Both the position numbers and the translations under genes were made by a program. From Ruegeria sp. HKCCSA071 (lineage in GTDB: Bacteria > Pseudomonadota > Alphaproteobacteria > Rhodobacterales > Rhodobacteraceae), in NCBI RefSeq assembly GCF_017872555.1, contig NZ_JAEDOX010000008.1, positions 1 to 64,000 on the forward strand: a DNA stretch of 64,000 nucleotides, read 5' to 3'. Below, in pieces: positions 9,183 to 17,349 of this stretch; positions within the stretch are counted from its first letter, which is position 1; every line of letters begins with the position of its first letter. Below the pieces are notes generated by a model, which was not told where the DNA came from, did no database searches, and worked only from the letters and a program-made list of their open reading frames with translations.

Positions 9183-10154
9183 TTACTGCAGCAAGGCGGA
9201 AAGTTTTTCGCGCGCAGCATCGTTAAGCCACGCCCCCCAGACATCCTTGTAGGTTGTTAGGAAATGCGCCGCGCCTTCATCGTAGGAGGCATTGTTGTCT
9301 TCAACCCATGCCAGCGTTTCGCCCATCTGTGCGTTGGTGAAGGACAGATTTGTCATCAGGTCAGACACTGCTGCGTTTTCGGCCATGAATTCTTTCGACA
9401 GAACTGTAACGACTTCACTGCGGGGGAAGGCGCTCATTTCTGGCGTCGCGCATTCCGCTGTGATGTTGCAGGCGTGCTTTTCAGGGTCATGGGGGCCCAT
9501 ATCGACCAGAGTCATTGGGTATTTGCCCAGTACCGATGTTGGTGCCCAATAAAAGCCGAACCATGGCTCTTTGTTTTCGTAGGCGGCAGCGATCGAAGCC
9601 GCAAGGGTTTCGCCTGATCCATGCACGAAGTTTTCAATGCCTGCATCAATCAGCCCGCCTGCCTTCATCAGGTTGGTGCTGACATTTAGACAGGTCCATC
9701 CCTCGGGGCAGTTGTGAAAGCGATTTCCGACGAGTTCGGGGTTGGCTGCGATGCCTTCAATTGTTGCCAGTTCCGGATGCTCTTCCACAAGGTAGTTCGG
9801 AACAAAGAACCCTTCGACACCGCCATCTGACAAAACTTCGGTCACAGGAATGATCGCACCTGAATCAACCAGCCCTTGGTAAGCCGGCGCGCCGTTTGTC
9901 CAGATTTCAGTCAGAATATCGGGCTCTCCGGTCTCGGATACGGATGCCAGCGCAGGGTTGCTCGAGAGCGGAACCGTGGTCACTTCGCAACCATAGCCTT
10001 GCTCCATCAGAAACTTCGAGACCGCGGTCACAATTTGCGCTGACCCCCAATCGGCCTGCATCAGTGATACTTCACCGCATTCGTTTGCCTGGGCCGCCGA
10101 AGCGGTGATTGCCGCAGCAAATACGCACCCGAGACCCGCTGAAATCTTGAACAT
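9183..10154 (-). CDS. Glycine betaine-type ABC transporter substrate-binding protein (ProX/OpuAC)
   Basis: Periplasmic binding protein of 323 residues. ATG 10154 was chosen because AAGGAGG lies six bases upstream and the product starts with a clear signal peptide (MFKISAGLGCVFAAAITASA, probable cleavage after AQA). A longer frame to 10256 lacks these features. The body has the QADWGSAQIVTAVSKF opening and aromatic-rich pocket region (WFGFYWAPTSVL) of OpuAC-type proteins. It is first in the operon, which is usual for the most abundant component. Ligand specificity for betaine or DMSP cannot be settled from sequence. Confidence 0.92.
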   Translation of the reverse strand: MFKISAGLGCVFAAAITASAAQANECGEVSLMQADWGSAQIVTAVSKFLMEQGYGCEVTTVPLSSNPALASVSETGEPDILTEIWTNGAPAYQGLVDSGAIIPVTEVLSDGGVEGFFVPNYLVEEHPELATIEGIAANPELVGNRFHNCPEGWTCLNVSTNLMKAGGLIDAGIENFVHGSGETLAASIAAAYENKEPWFGFYWAPTSVLGKYPMTLVDMGPHDPEKHACNITAECATPEMSAFPRSEVVTVLSKEFMAENAAVSDLMTNLSFTNAQMGETLAWVEDNNASYDEGAAHFLTTYKDVWGAWLNDAAREKLSALLQ

Positions 10155-10691
10155 TTCTTTCCTCCTTGTCATCGGCGAAACAGGGGCAGAGTAACGATCC
10201 AAGCCAAAATTCGCCTTGTTTGTAGTGATGATTTGTACCGACAGGCCTAATAGCAAAAAACTGAAAAGAATTTTGGATCATGTACAATTGTTTACAGGTG
10301 GAGAGTTGAAGCCAGGCTTGAATTTAGTGACCTCCGTTCCAACGAAAGCTTCTTAGATGTAAATCCATAGGTGGCTTATGCGTGTGTATTATTGCCTCTT
10401 CTCAGGAGTCGGCAGGAGGAGTGATCAAACCCGGGGACGTCCGTTCTGGGCTCGAAGCGGCCATTCTCCGCAGCTTGCATGTTTGGCAGGTCCAGCCCGA
10501 AGCAGGCATTCACAGTCAAGCTTTTCAGTTTTGCACCAAACCGTTCACTAGGACATGCGCGACGTTCAGGAAATCATGTTGCCTTTTCCAAGCAGCGTAA
10601 TTTGCGTTACCAATAGACATGAATGGAGACCGCAGACTTTCCGCAGTACTCTCGGCAGATGTAGTAAACTACTCAGGCCAGATTAAGGCAG
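10155..10691. other. Intergenic region upstream of the ABC operon
   Basis: No supported gene. The part next to 10154 must hold the ABC operon promoter and includes an 8-bp palindrome ACAATTGT at 10284-10291. The stretch 10400-10620 has a short frame without a ribosome site or family resemblance, and looks like decayed non-coding sequence. The right edge is the left end of the IS element. Confidence 0.5.
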
Positions 10692-10765
10692 TGTCCGTCG
10701 TCAGGGATTTTGGGACAGATGGCGACCTGAGCTTAGAGAGGATCTGGCGCATCTGGTTGGATTGA

Positions 10766-11746
10766 TTATGCGGCGGATTTGCGGTGAAGCAAGCGCCTGG
10801 TTTCGATTGTCTTTTGTTTGATCCTTTCTCGTTGTTTTAGAATGGTCTGCCCGCGTCCGAAGTAGACATCAGCGGGCGTGAGGTTCTGTAAGCTTTCGTG
10901 GTAGCGCCGGTGATTGTAGTGATCGACGAAAGCATTGATCTGCTGCTGAAGGTCACCGGGCAGATAGTAGTTTTCCAATAAGATGTGGTTCTTGAGAGTC
11001 TGGTGCCAGCGCTCGATCTTTCCCTGAGTTTGCGGATGGTATGGCGCCCCGCGAACATGATCCATTTTCTGATCTTCCAGCCATTCGGCAAGCTCACCAG
11101 AGATGTAGCTGGACCCGTTGTCGCTGAGCAGGCGTGGTTTGTGCAGCACCGTTGCCTGATCACAGCCTGAGGCGTGCAAGGCGAGGTCCAGTGTGTCGGT
11201 CACATCCTCGGCCTTCATCGTCGTACAAAGTTTCCAGGCGATGATGTATCGGCTGTAGTCGTCCAGGATCGTGCTGAGATAGAACCAGCCCCAGCCGATC
11301 ACCTTCAGATAGGTAAAGTCGGTCTGCCAAAGCTGGTTTGGCCGAGTGGTTTTGTCGTGGAACTCGTCGGCCGCCGATAGAACCACATAGGCCGGGCTGG
11401 TGATCAGGTCGTAGGATTTGAGGATGCGATAGACCGAAGCCTCTGAGACAAAGTACTTTTCTGTGTCGGTGAACTGCACGGCCAACTCACGCGGCGACAG
11501 ATCGCTTTCCTTCAAAGCCAGGTCCTTGATCTTCTCACGCATCGGCTGCGGAATGCGGTTCCAGACCCGTGAGGGCTTGGGACTGCGATCCTCAAGCGCC
11601 TCAGGACCACCCGACAGATACAGGCCATACCAGCGATAGAAGGTGGTCTTCGGGATGCCCAGCTTTTCCAAAGTGCGCTTGGTCGGCAGATGCGAGCCTT
11701 CGACCAGACGGATGATCTCCAGCTTTTCAGATGCAGGGTATCTCAT
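10766..11746 (-). CDS. IS3-family transposase OrfB (DDE integrase)
   Basis: Catalytic part of an IS3-family transposase, 326 residues. An N-terminal helix-turn-helix resembling HTH_21 (KRTLEKLGIPKTTFYRWY) precedes an rve-type integrase core. Asp143 (QTDFTYLKV), Asp209 (LSDNGSSY) and Glu245 (QGKIERW) form the DDE triad with the canonical 35-residue spacing between the last two. Its ATG overlaps the OrfA stop by four bases. In this family an OrfAB fusion is often made by frameshifting; here simple coupling by overlap is also possible. Confidence 0.93.
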   Translation of the reverse strand: MRYPASEKLEIIRLVEGSHLPTKRTLEKLGIPKTTFYRWYGLYLSGGPEALEDRSPKPSRVWNRIPQPMREKIKDLALKESDLSPRELAVQFTDTEKYFVSEASVYRILKSYDLITSPAYVVLSAADEFHDKTTRPNQLWQTDFTYLKVIGWGWFYLSTILDDYSRYIIAWKLCTTMKAEDVTDTLDLALHASGCDQATVLHKPRLLSDNGSSYISGELAEWLEDQKMDHVRGAPYHPQTQGKIERWHQTLKNHILLENYYLPGDLQQQINAFVDHYNHRRYHESLQNLTPADVYFGRGQTILKQRERIKQKTIETRRLLHRKSAA

Positions 11747-12123
11747 TCGCCGTCGTCCCCATCCGCAATCATGCTTTTTTTGAGCAGGCGCAATTCCAGG
11801 GCCTGTTCGGCAACCACCTCCTTCAGATCACGGGCTTCCCGTCTCAGATCCTTCACTTCGGTGGAAGTTGCCGCGCGGGCCGTGTCGCCTGCCAGACGTT
11901 TCTTGCCGGCTTCCAGGAATTCCTTGGACCAGCTGTAATAAAGGCTCTGCGCGATGCCCTCACGACGGCACAGCTCTGCAATGCGGTCCTCACCTTTTAG
12001 GCCGTCCAGCACGATCCTGATCTTCTCTTCTGCGGAGTACTGTTTGCGGGTCGCACGGCGAATGTCTTTTACGACCTTCTCACCGTGGCTCTGCTTGGTT
12101 CCGGGTTTCTTTCTCATCTCCAC
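11743..12123 (-). CDS. IS3-family transposase OrfA
   Basis: DNA-binding subunit of 126 residues. It has the HTH_Tnp_1 pattern (QYSAEEKIRIVLDGLKGE, then AELCRREGIAQSLYYSWSKEF) and a C-terminal leucine-rich coiled-coil stretch (KDLRREARDLKEVVAEQ) through which OrfA usually multimerises. It lies at the 5' end of the element, about 80 bp inside the right terminal repeat, and overlaps OrfB by four bases. Confidence 0.92.
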   Translation of the reverse strand: MEMRKKPGTKQSHGEKVVKDIRRATRKQYSAEEKIRIVLDGLKGEDRIAELCRREGIAQSLYYSWSKEFLEAGKKRLAGDTARAATSTEVKDLRREARDLKEVVAEQALELRLLKKSMIADGDDGE

Positions 12124-12238
12124 TCCTTGGCGGTTACGATGAGCCAGAAACCCTCTCTTATCAAATCGACCTAAACTGTCCCATTGGCGCTGACGTCAGA
12201 CAAGTTTTTTTGATGTTCTTTGCGAAGGAGGTTTTTTT

Positions 12239-12769
12239 GTGGGAGACAACCCATTTCTGCTCATAGGAAAGCAAATTTTTTCCATCTTCGGCGCTGCTCT
12301 TGACTCAATATCTGAGCTTCAGGAATTCCGCGATAAACAAGACCATCGGGCACACTATCGTGAAGTCCAATCCTTGCTTCGAAAGGTAAACTATACCTCT
12401 GGTATGAGGGGAGACCTCAGCTATAATCTTGATAGATTGCTTCAAGAAGAAGACCAGAGGCGAGATGTTGATTTTGCAGCGTCCTTGTGTGGTCGCTTAC
12501 TTGAAGACACAATCGAGACGCTGTCCATCGTGCAAAGCACAGCACGGTCTGAAAAAATACTGAGCGTTGCCCCTAAGCTTGGTACCCAGATCGCAAACCT
12601 CGCTCAAGAAGCTGAAGCCGCCTATAAACTTCTAAAGGATGCCCCTAATCAGCGCGAAGTGTACCTCCGCCACGCCCCTGTGTTCCGACAAATACCAGAA
12701 ATGTTCGATAATCTTGCTCGCGAGCTCGCAAACGTTCTAAGGGAAATGGGCGAAGACAAAATATACTAG
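12239..12769 (+). CDS. Hypothetical protein
   Basis: Protein of 176 residues, no family recognised. It begins with GTG and has an excellent ribosome site (AAGGAGG, eight bases away). The sequence is charged and probably all-helical, with no signal peptide and no clear catalytic motif. It begins 37 bp beyond the IS element, so its native promoter was probably displaced and expression may depend on the IS end. Base composition is lower in GC than the next gene. Confidence 0.7.
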   Translation: MGDNPFLLIGKQIFSIFGAALDSISELQEFRDKQDHRAHYREVQSLLRKVNYTSGMRGDLSYNLDRLLQEEDQRRDVDFAASLCGRLLEDTIETLSIVQSTARSEKILSVAPKLGTQIANLAQEAEAAYKLLKDAPNQREVYLRHAPVFRQIPEMFDNLARELANVLREMGEDKIY

Positions 12770-13035
12770 GCATCCCAGGCACCGGCCAAAACCCATACGT
12801 TTCTGTCACGGGCAAAAACGACCGTTTTGACGCTTTAGGTGTGTGAGGCCTTGGACTGGGAGGTCGGAGGAGCGCACTCGAATAAATATCCAGACAAGTT
12901 CACCGCCCTTCCCTGTGCCAGAACCCATCGCTCAACCGATGGCGGTCGTGTTGACTCACCGGACCGGGACCGTCTCGGCTTGCGTGGCGGGGCGATCAGC
13001 GTGACACTCGGACCGTGTCTGGTTAGAGATGTGTT
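12770..13035. other. Intergenic region
   Basis: No gene seen. It contains one copy of an AAAAACGACCGTTTT repeat (12813-12829) that recurs near 25.7 kb. Composition shifts to high GC toward the next gene. Confidence 0.5.
12813..12829. repeat. AAAACGACCGTTTT repeat, copy 1
   Basis: CAAAAACGACCGTTTTG can fold with arms CAAAA(A)C and GTTTTG around GACC. A longer, perfect version lies at 25738-25759. Both copies are intergenic. Confidence 0.5.
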
Positions 13036-14430
13036 ATGGTTCTGAAACACGCCCTCATCACGCTGGCCTTGGTGGCGCTTCCGACGGGGGCGGCGGCGCA
13101 GCAGCAACGCGCCTTTTGCACCGCGCTCGAAGCGGCGGACTCGCAGGCGCCCTTCGACACGGTTGCCGGGCTTCTGGACGGGGACTCCGAGCTGGCCACG
13201 CTGATGCTGACGGCTCGCGTCTGCCATGACCTCGACACGCTCGCCGGCGCGCGCGCCGATGCCCGGAGCGCGGAGCTTCTCAAGTATGTCTTTCGGGAAA
13301 GCGACCGACTCAACCTCTTCGCCACGCTCCAGATTCTGGACAACTTCTTCTACGGCTACGCTCCGGCCGCGTTCGTTGACCACGCGGTGCTACGAGACGC
13401 GCTGACCCGAAACTCGAGAGAAACCCTGATCCAATTTCGTAAGAACATGAGCCCCGAGGTGGTCGAGAAGGTCGCTGCCGTCTGCGAACTGACCTACGGC
13501 ACGCTTCTGACTGGGATCATCGCGACGGAGAACAATGACGACAAAAAGTTGATTACCGCCTACGACCGGTTCAAAGCCTTGTTCCGCGCTGCCGAGCCCG
13601 TCGACGGATACCTGCCGGACGAGCTCGCCAAGCGGGTCGCGGCCTACGACTTCGCGCTGCGGCGCTTCACGCCGGAATATTTCGACCGCGAGATCGACGA
13701 GATGTCCTACATGGGTTCGATCCGGAAAGAATGCGACACGACCAGACAGCGCGACAGGTTCGTCGACGAATACATCCCGTCCCGCACCGTCAAGCTGCAA
13801 TGCCGCCGGTTCGGCGAGCTTCTGAGCAGCGTTACCTTCCTGACCCGTCACTACTGGCTGAGTGAGAGTGGCGCGCGCTACGGCGGGATCGGTTCGGCCG
13901 AACGCGGGCGGGACGGCTACGGTGCCGAAAAGATCCCAAACCCGCCGATCTCTGACGCCAGCTGCAAGACCAGCTGGTCCGAGCATTCCGCGGACCTCTC
14001 GCGCGTTACACTGGGGTGCCATGTCGCCGTTCCGATGGTCAACACAAGCGAAGCTGAGATCGAGCGGCTGATGGTCGATTTCGGACGCGATGTGACCAAG
14101 TGCCTCTCCGACCACCGCGCGCGTCTTGCGGTTCCGGGTCAGAAACCCTTCGTCGAGATTGGCAATGCTTGGAACCTCGCTGAGTTCGCCGCCGGCTACG
14201 GGTCCGGCCTGACCACGGTCACGGCCAAGGGGATTGAGCACGACCGGACCGGCGACACGCCCTCGGCGAAGCATTGGCAATCCTGGGGCAAGGGCGTCGA
14301 CCGGAGCCGTGCGTTGCAGGTGTCGTTCCAGTATGCCGACGAATACGCGTTGGGGTTTCTGAGATTCGGCTTCGTCTTTCTGGAAAAGACCACGTCGCTC
14401 GGGCCGAATGGCTTGCCGCCGAGCCCCTAG
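13036..14430 (+). CDS. Secreted hypothetical protein
   Basis: Protein of 464 residues, family not recognised. It begins with a signal peptide (MVLKHALITLALVALPTGAA, likely cut after AAA or AQ), so it is probably periplasmic. The mature part has several scattered cysteines (FCTALE, RVCHDL, KECDTT, LQCRRF, DASCKTSW, TLGCHV, TKCLSD), consistent with disulfides. GC content is clearly above the flanking genes. It stands alone between an IS-adjacent gene and an ardC relic, so it may be cargo of the older mobile module. Confidence 0.75.
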   Translation: MVLKHALITLALVALPTGAAAQQQRAFCTALEAADSQAPFDTVAGLLDGDSELATLMLTARVCHDLDTLAGARADARSAELLKYVFRESDRLNLFATLQILDNFFYGYAPAAFVDHAVLRDALTRNSRETLIQFRKNMSPEVVEKVAAVCELTYGTLLTGIIATENNDDKKLITAYDRFKALFRAAEPVDGYLPDELAKRVAAYDFALRRFTPEYFDREIDEMSYMGSIRKECDTTRQRDRFVDEYIPSRTVKLQCRRFGELLSSVTFLTRHYWLSESGARYGGIGSAERGRDGYGAEKIPNPPISDASCKTSWSEHSADLSRVTLGCHVAVPMVNTSEAEIERLMVDFGRDVTKCLSDHRARLAVPGQKPFVEIGNAWNLAEFAAGYGSGLTTVTAKGIEHDRTGDTPSAKHWQSWGKGVDRSRALQVSFQYADEYALGFLRFGFVFLEKTTSLGPNGLPPSP

Positions 14431-14479
14431 CACCCGCGCCGCATCACGCCTCACCTGATTCGAGGTCTATGTTTTGCCT

Positions 14480-14580
14480 TCATTCAGTTCCCACCCGGTC
14501 GGCCCGCGCGGCGCCAGCCATGATGTAATCCACGGCCTTCTGCGCCTCGGACGCGGCGCGGAGGATCGCGCGGCTGTCTA
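14480..14580 (-). pseudogene. Relic of an ardC-like antirestriction gene (3' end only)
   Basis: The minus strand encodes a peptide reading DSRAILRAASEAQKAVDYIM and then a family-like tail ending in TGA at 14480. This nearly matches the C-terminus of the intact ardC-like gene whose stop is at 30404 (DSRAIFRAASEAQKAVDYIM). Everything 5' of about 14580 is unrelated. It is therefore the remains of a second copy, in the same orientation as the intact one. Confidence 0.8.
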
Positions 14581-14682
14581 CCTTTAAAGCGTTCCGCCGA
14601 AAACCTGAATCGCAGGGATTCCCATCTTGCTGATTTTGTGTAATCCATCACGCACCGGTTTTTCACCCGCAAAGAAAGAAGC

Positions 14683-15336
14683 ATGGCGCAAGACGACAGA
14701 GGTGGTTCAAGTCCTTGCATGGCTCACATGTTGGTGAACGGGCAACTGGTTGACCCCGATACCCTGCGAGATGTCGCTCGATTCCGGAGAGGCGAACGTG
14801 TTCGATTGCTGGATGCGCGGCGGCATGTATCCACATCGGAACGGGCCGTCATGACGCAAACGCTTTCTAGGGCGCTTGATACACTTATCGCACCACAGAA
14901 AGGCATGAAGATTGCCGTATACTGGCCAATTCGCGGCGAACCGGATTTACGTGACTGGATGGCCCGCGTCCAGGCCGCAGGCGCAACTGTTCTATTGCCA
15001 GTGGTCCTAGAAAAAAACGCACCGCTGGTTTTCCGACCTTGGTTTCCGGGATGTAAGATGGTTCGTGGCATATGGAATATTCCGGTTCCTACGAACGGAC
15101 CAGATTTGATCCCGGACGTTGTAGTCACGCCATTGCTGGGGGTTGACGATGCCTGCTTTCGCCTTGGCAACGGCGGTGGTTACTATGACCGTACACTAGC
15201 TCAGTTTGATCTCTTACCACGAGTGGTAGGGGTCGGGTTTGCCGACTGTCGCATTCCGACAATATTCCCGATGCCTTGGGATATCCCCATGGAGGACGTC
15301 ATCCTCACTGATGGATCGGTTCAACATCGGCTCTGA
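14683..15336 (+). CDS. 5-formyltetrahydrofolate cyclo-ligase
   Basis: Protein of 217 residues. The family signature is near the C-terminus in RLGNGGGYYDRTLA, with the preceding TPLLGVD loop and the KIAVYWPIRGEPDLR segment typical of the fold. The enzyme converts 5-formyl-THF to 5,10-methenyl-THF with ATP. The ATG at 14683 has GAAAGAAG upstream; an internal ATG at 14719 is an alternative because the first ~12 residues are not family-like. It lies between an ardC relic and an unknown gene, so it is probably an accessory paralogue rather than the housekeeping copy. Confidence 0.85.
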   Translation: MAQDDRGGSSPCMAHMLVNGQLVDPDTLRDVARFRRGERVRLLDARRHVSTSERAVMTQTLSRALDTLIAPQKGMKIAVYWPIRGEPDLRDWMARVQAAGATVLLPVVLEKNAPLVFRPWFPGCKMVRGIWNIPVPTNGPDLIPDVVVTPLLGVDDACFRLGNGGGYYDRTLAQFDLLPRVVGVGFADCRIPTIFPMPWDIPMEDVILTDGSVQHRL

Positions 15337-15463
15337 AGCCACTCGAAAAACCTTCTGGCAAGAGCATTTAACAGGGGATCCCTCTGTAGCTGCAACAATT
15401 CGATAGCACTTCCCTCCAATCAGCTCCAATCAACACAAGACCCCAAAAAAACTGACTACTGCG

Positions 15464-16723
15464 ATGATCAGCTATCCTTTCAAAGGCCCCCTGATGAATG
15501 CGTACTGCGCGGACCTCGGCGCAGCGCGGCCCAACATTCAACCGAAGCATGTTCCTTTTCTTGCTCGCAACAGCAGCCTTACAGAAACGCAAGCTCGCGA
15601 AGCCGACCGACTCCGCAAAATGAAAGATCGTATTCCCGATACCGAGGCAGTCTCCCTTGGTAGTAAGAAGATGCGGGCTTTCTTTACACAGCTCCTGGAT
15701 CATTGGGCCGATCGGGCCGACCGAAAAGAAGCAAAAAGATTCAACCTCGCCGACCTTGATGCCTCTCTCAATACCTTCCAAGAGAAGTACGCTTTGTCCT
15801 TCGACGAGTTCGCAAAATGGTGCGGCGGACCAACTTCACTTCTTTTGGGTATGGAAGTCAGCCGTTCTGGTACATCGGCTCCAGGCTCGAACACGTCGCG
15901 AGCTTTATTTGCCTCGTTCATCGAAGCTTTTTCTGAGCCGGAGCGGAACGGCATCGCTTTGGAACAAGGCAAGATCCCCGAAAAGGATCTGATAAAGACT
16001 TGCCTGAAAGGATTGCCCGAAGGAACAGCTCTGCAAAGGTATGTGGAACGCGAAACAAGCCTCGATGCGGAACGATTGGGGCGATTGGCGTTTCAGACCG
16101 GTATGATGTGGCAACTGGCACTCGTTTCGGCGGCAGCGGCCGCGCCTGGCGAGGAGGACAACCCAATTCTGAACCCGACACCTCAGCCGACTGAAAATGG
16201 CGGGCAGAGATGGTCGAGTGGGCCCGCCTGGATCGCCGCCGTCGCTGAATTTGAGCGAGTTCACCATGGTGCTCCGCGAACGGGCAGTCGAGGCCCGACC
16301 AGCGTTGCCCGCCAGATCCACAACCTTTTGGCAAAACACCCGGACCGCGCCAATGGAAGCGAATATGATGTTCGAAAGTTGAACGGGATTCTGTCGGGCC
16401 AGAAGCCGCTTACATTCAAAGCAGTTGAAGACATTTGCCGAACGATCGAAGTCGCGAAGGATTCACGACCAGATGGGACATTGCAGAGTGCATTGTCAGA
16501 CGATGAGGATGTGCCGTGGGAAAATGAGCTTCTTCGGCTGCGAATCTACGGACACATCGCTGGGTTCATGAGTTACATTGAGCGTGTGTGGGAATACGCA
16601 AGTTGCAAGCTCAACAATCTGACAATGCTTCAAGACTTGCACGATGTTTGGCAGGATTGGCCGCTGATCTACGATAGCGCATTGGACAACCATAGGAAGC
16701 GCCTTGCCGAATTTGGCCTCTGA
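15464..16723 (+). CDS. Hypothetical protein with a possible HTH segment
   Basis: Protein of 419 residues, not assigned to a family. It is soluble and lacks a signal peptide. Residues about 275-325 (ARQIHNLLAKHPDRAN, then VRKLNGILSGQKPLTFKAVE) resemble a Cro/XRE-like helix-turn-helix. The N-terminal third is basic and the middle has an alanine-rich stretch. ATG 15464 is followed by a second in-frame ATG at 15494, and neither has a strong ribosome site. It sits in the cargo zone of the older mobile module, so a regulator or defence accessory is possible. Confidence 0.65.
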   Translation: MISYPFKGPLMNAYCADLGAARPNIQPKHVPFLARNSSLTETQAREADRLRKMKDRIPDTEAVSLGSKKMRAFFTQLLDHWADRADRKEAKRFNLADLDASLNTFQEKYALSFDEFAKWCGGPTSLLLGMEVSRSGTSAPGSNTSRALFASFIEAFSEPERNGIALEQGKIPEKDLIKTCLKGLPEGTALQRYVERETSLDAERLGRLAFQTGMMWQLALVSAAAAAPGEEDNPILNPTPQPTENGGQRWSSGPAWIAAVAEFERVHHGAPRTGSRGPTSVARQIHNLLAKHPDRANGSEYDVRKLNGILSGQKPLTFKAVEDICRTIEVAKDSRPDGTLQSALSDDEDVPWENELLRLRIYGHIAGFMSYIERVWEYASCKLNNLTMLQDLHDVWQDWPLIYDSALDNHRKRLAEFGL

Positions 16724-16758
16724 TCCCAATTCAGCAAGGCTGTGCTCAAGTCATAGCA

Positions 16759-16992
16759 TCAGGGCTGACGTGCCGGTTGCTTCGGGCGGCCGTGGGCAAC
16801 CGTTTTTCGGGCGCGGTCTACAAATCCACTGTCGGACGTCTTGCTCTGTTCGATGCGCCGGACAGCTTCCGTTGTCATCGGCACCCGCGGGGCTTTCCCG
16901 GACTTGGGAGATTTGTTGTCGCGGTTCTTTCCGGACTTCATGCCATGTTTCTTCGAGGGCAGACCAGCGAGGTTTTTCGTTTTGGCGTTCAT
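16759..16992 (-). CDS. Small basic protein, seed-maturation-protein (SMP)-like
   Basis: About 77 residues, very rich in Lys and Arg. The core VPMTTEAVRRIEQSKTSDSG followed by FVDRARKTVA resembles the repeat found in small bacterial SMP-domain proteins that are common on plasmids. ATG 16992 was preferred over 17004 because GGAG lies just upstream. Function is unknown; the basic composition suggests nucleic-acid association. Confidence 0.55.
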   Translation of the reverse strand: MNAKTKNLAGLPSKKHGMKSGKNRDNKSPKSGKAPRVPMTTEAVRRIEQSKTSDSGFVDRARKTVAHGRPKQPARQP

Positions 16993-17013
16993 GATTTGCT
17001 CCATTATTGAGTG

Positions 17014-17295
17014 TTAGAACACCAGTTTTCTCCCACAATCCCACCAAAAAACTCTGTCGTACCGTGGGACAAAATGAAGGCGCTGGTATCGGCCCATGTC
17101 CGCTTGATCCCACAGCGCGTTATCTGACCGGCTGGGATTAGATTCCCCACGAAGACTAACAAGACAACAGTTATTCGACCGCACCGCCCAGAGTGACCAA
17201 AAGGCCCAATGTGTCATCGGCTTTGACCAGACCTGATCGTATAGATCATCGCGTGACACTTCGAGCTTGGCGGCTTGTGTTGAATTATCGTTCAT
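17014..17295 (-). pseudogene. Truncated HTH-type protein remnant
   Basis: The frame starts MNDNSTQAAKLEVSRDDLYD and continues QVWSKPMTHWA. That opening is typical of a plasmid-borne family (V(S/T)REELY..VWS.PMT..A) with a helix-turn-helix after this point. About 30 residues in, the sequence becomes unrelated, Trp/Arg-rich and without helix-turn-helix features. It therefore looks like a 5' fragment fused to non-coding DNA. Confidence 0.5.
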
Positions 17296-17349
17296 GGAGT
17301 GCATTTACTATTTGGGGTCGATTCAGGCTGAGTGCAGAATAGGGCGGTC

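Larger units (their letters stand above)
10692..12202 (-). mobile_element. IS3-family insertion sequence
   Basis: About 1.5 kb with two overlapping transposase frames. The ends match as imperfect inverted repeats: the left end reads TGTCCGTCGTCAGGG and the right end, on the minus strand, TGTCTGACGTCAGCG. A shared TGGGACAG follows on both sides, and scattered matches continue for about 60 bp. No clear target duplication is visible, so the boundaries are good to a few bases. Both frames look intact. Confidence 0.8.

Noticed and set aside
10284-10291. ACAATTGT palindrome upstream of the ABC operon as an operator
   Set aside because: It is only 8 bp with poorly matched flanks; it could easily arise by chance.
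10382-10600. 72-codon plus-strand frame before the IS element
   Set aside because: No ribosome site, unusual composition and no resemblance to a family.
10686-12206. Target-site duplication of the IS3 element
   Set aside because: The bases flanking the two terminal repeats do not give a convincing 3-4 bp match.
16751-17113. 120-codon minus-strand frame overlapping the SMP-like gene
   Set aside because: Composition is non-protein-like; the overlapping 77-codon frame has a ribosome site and a recognisable pattern.
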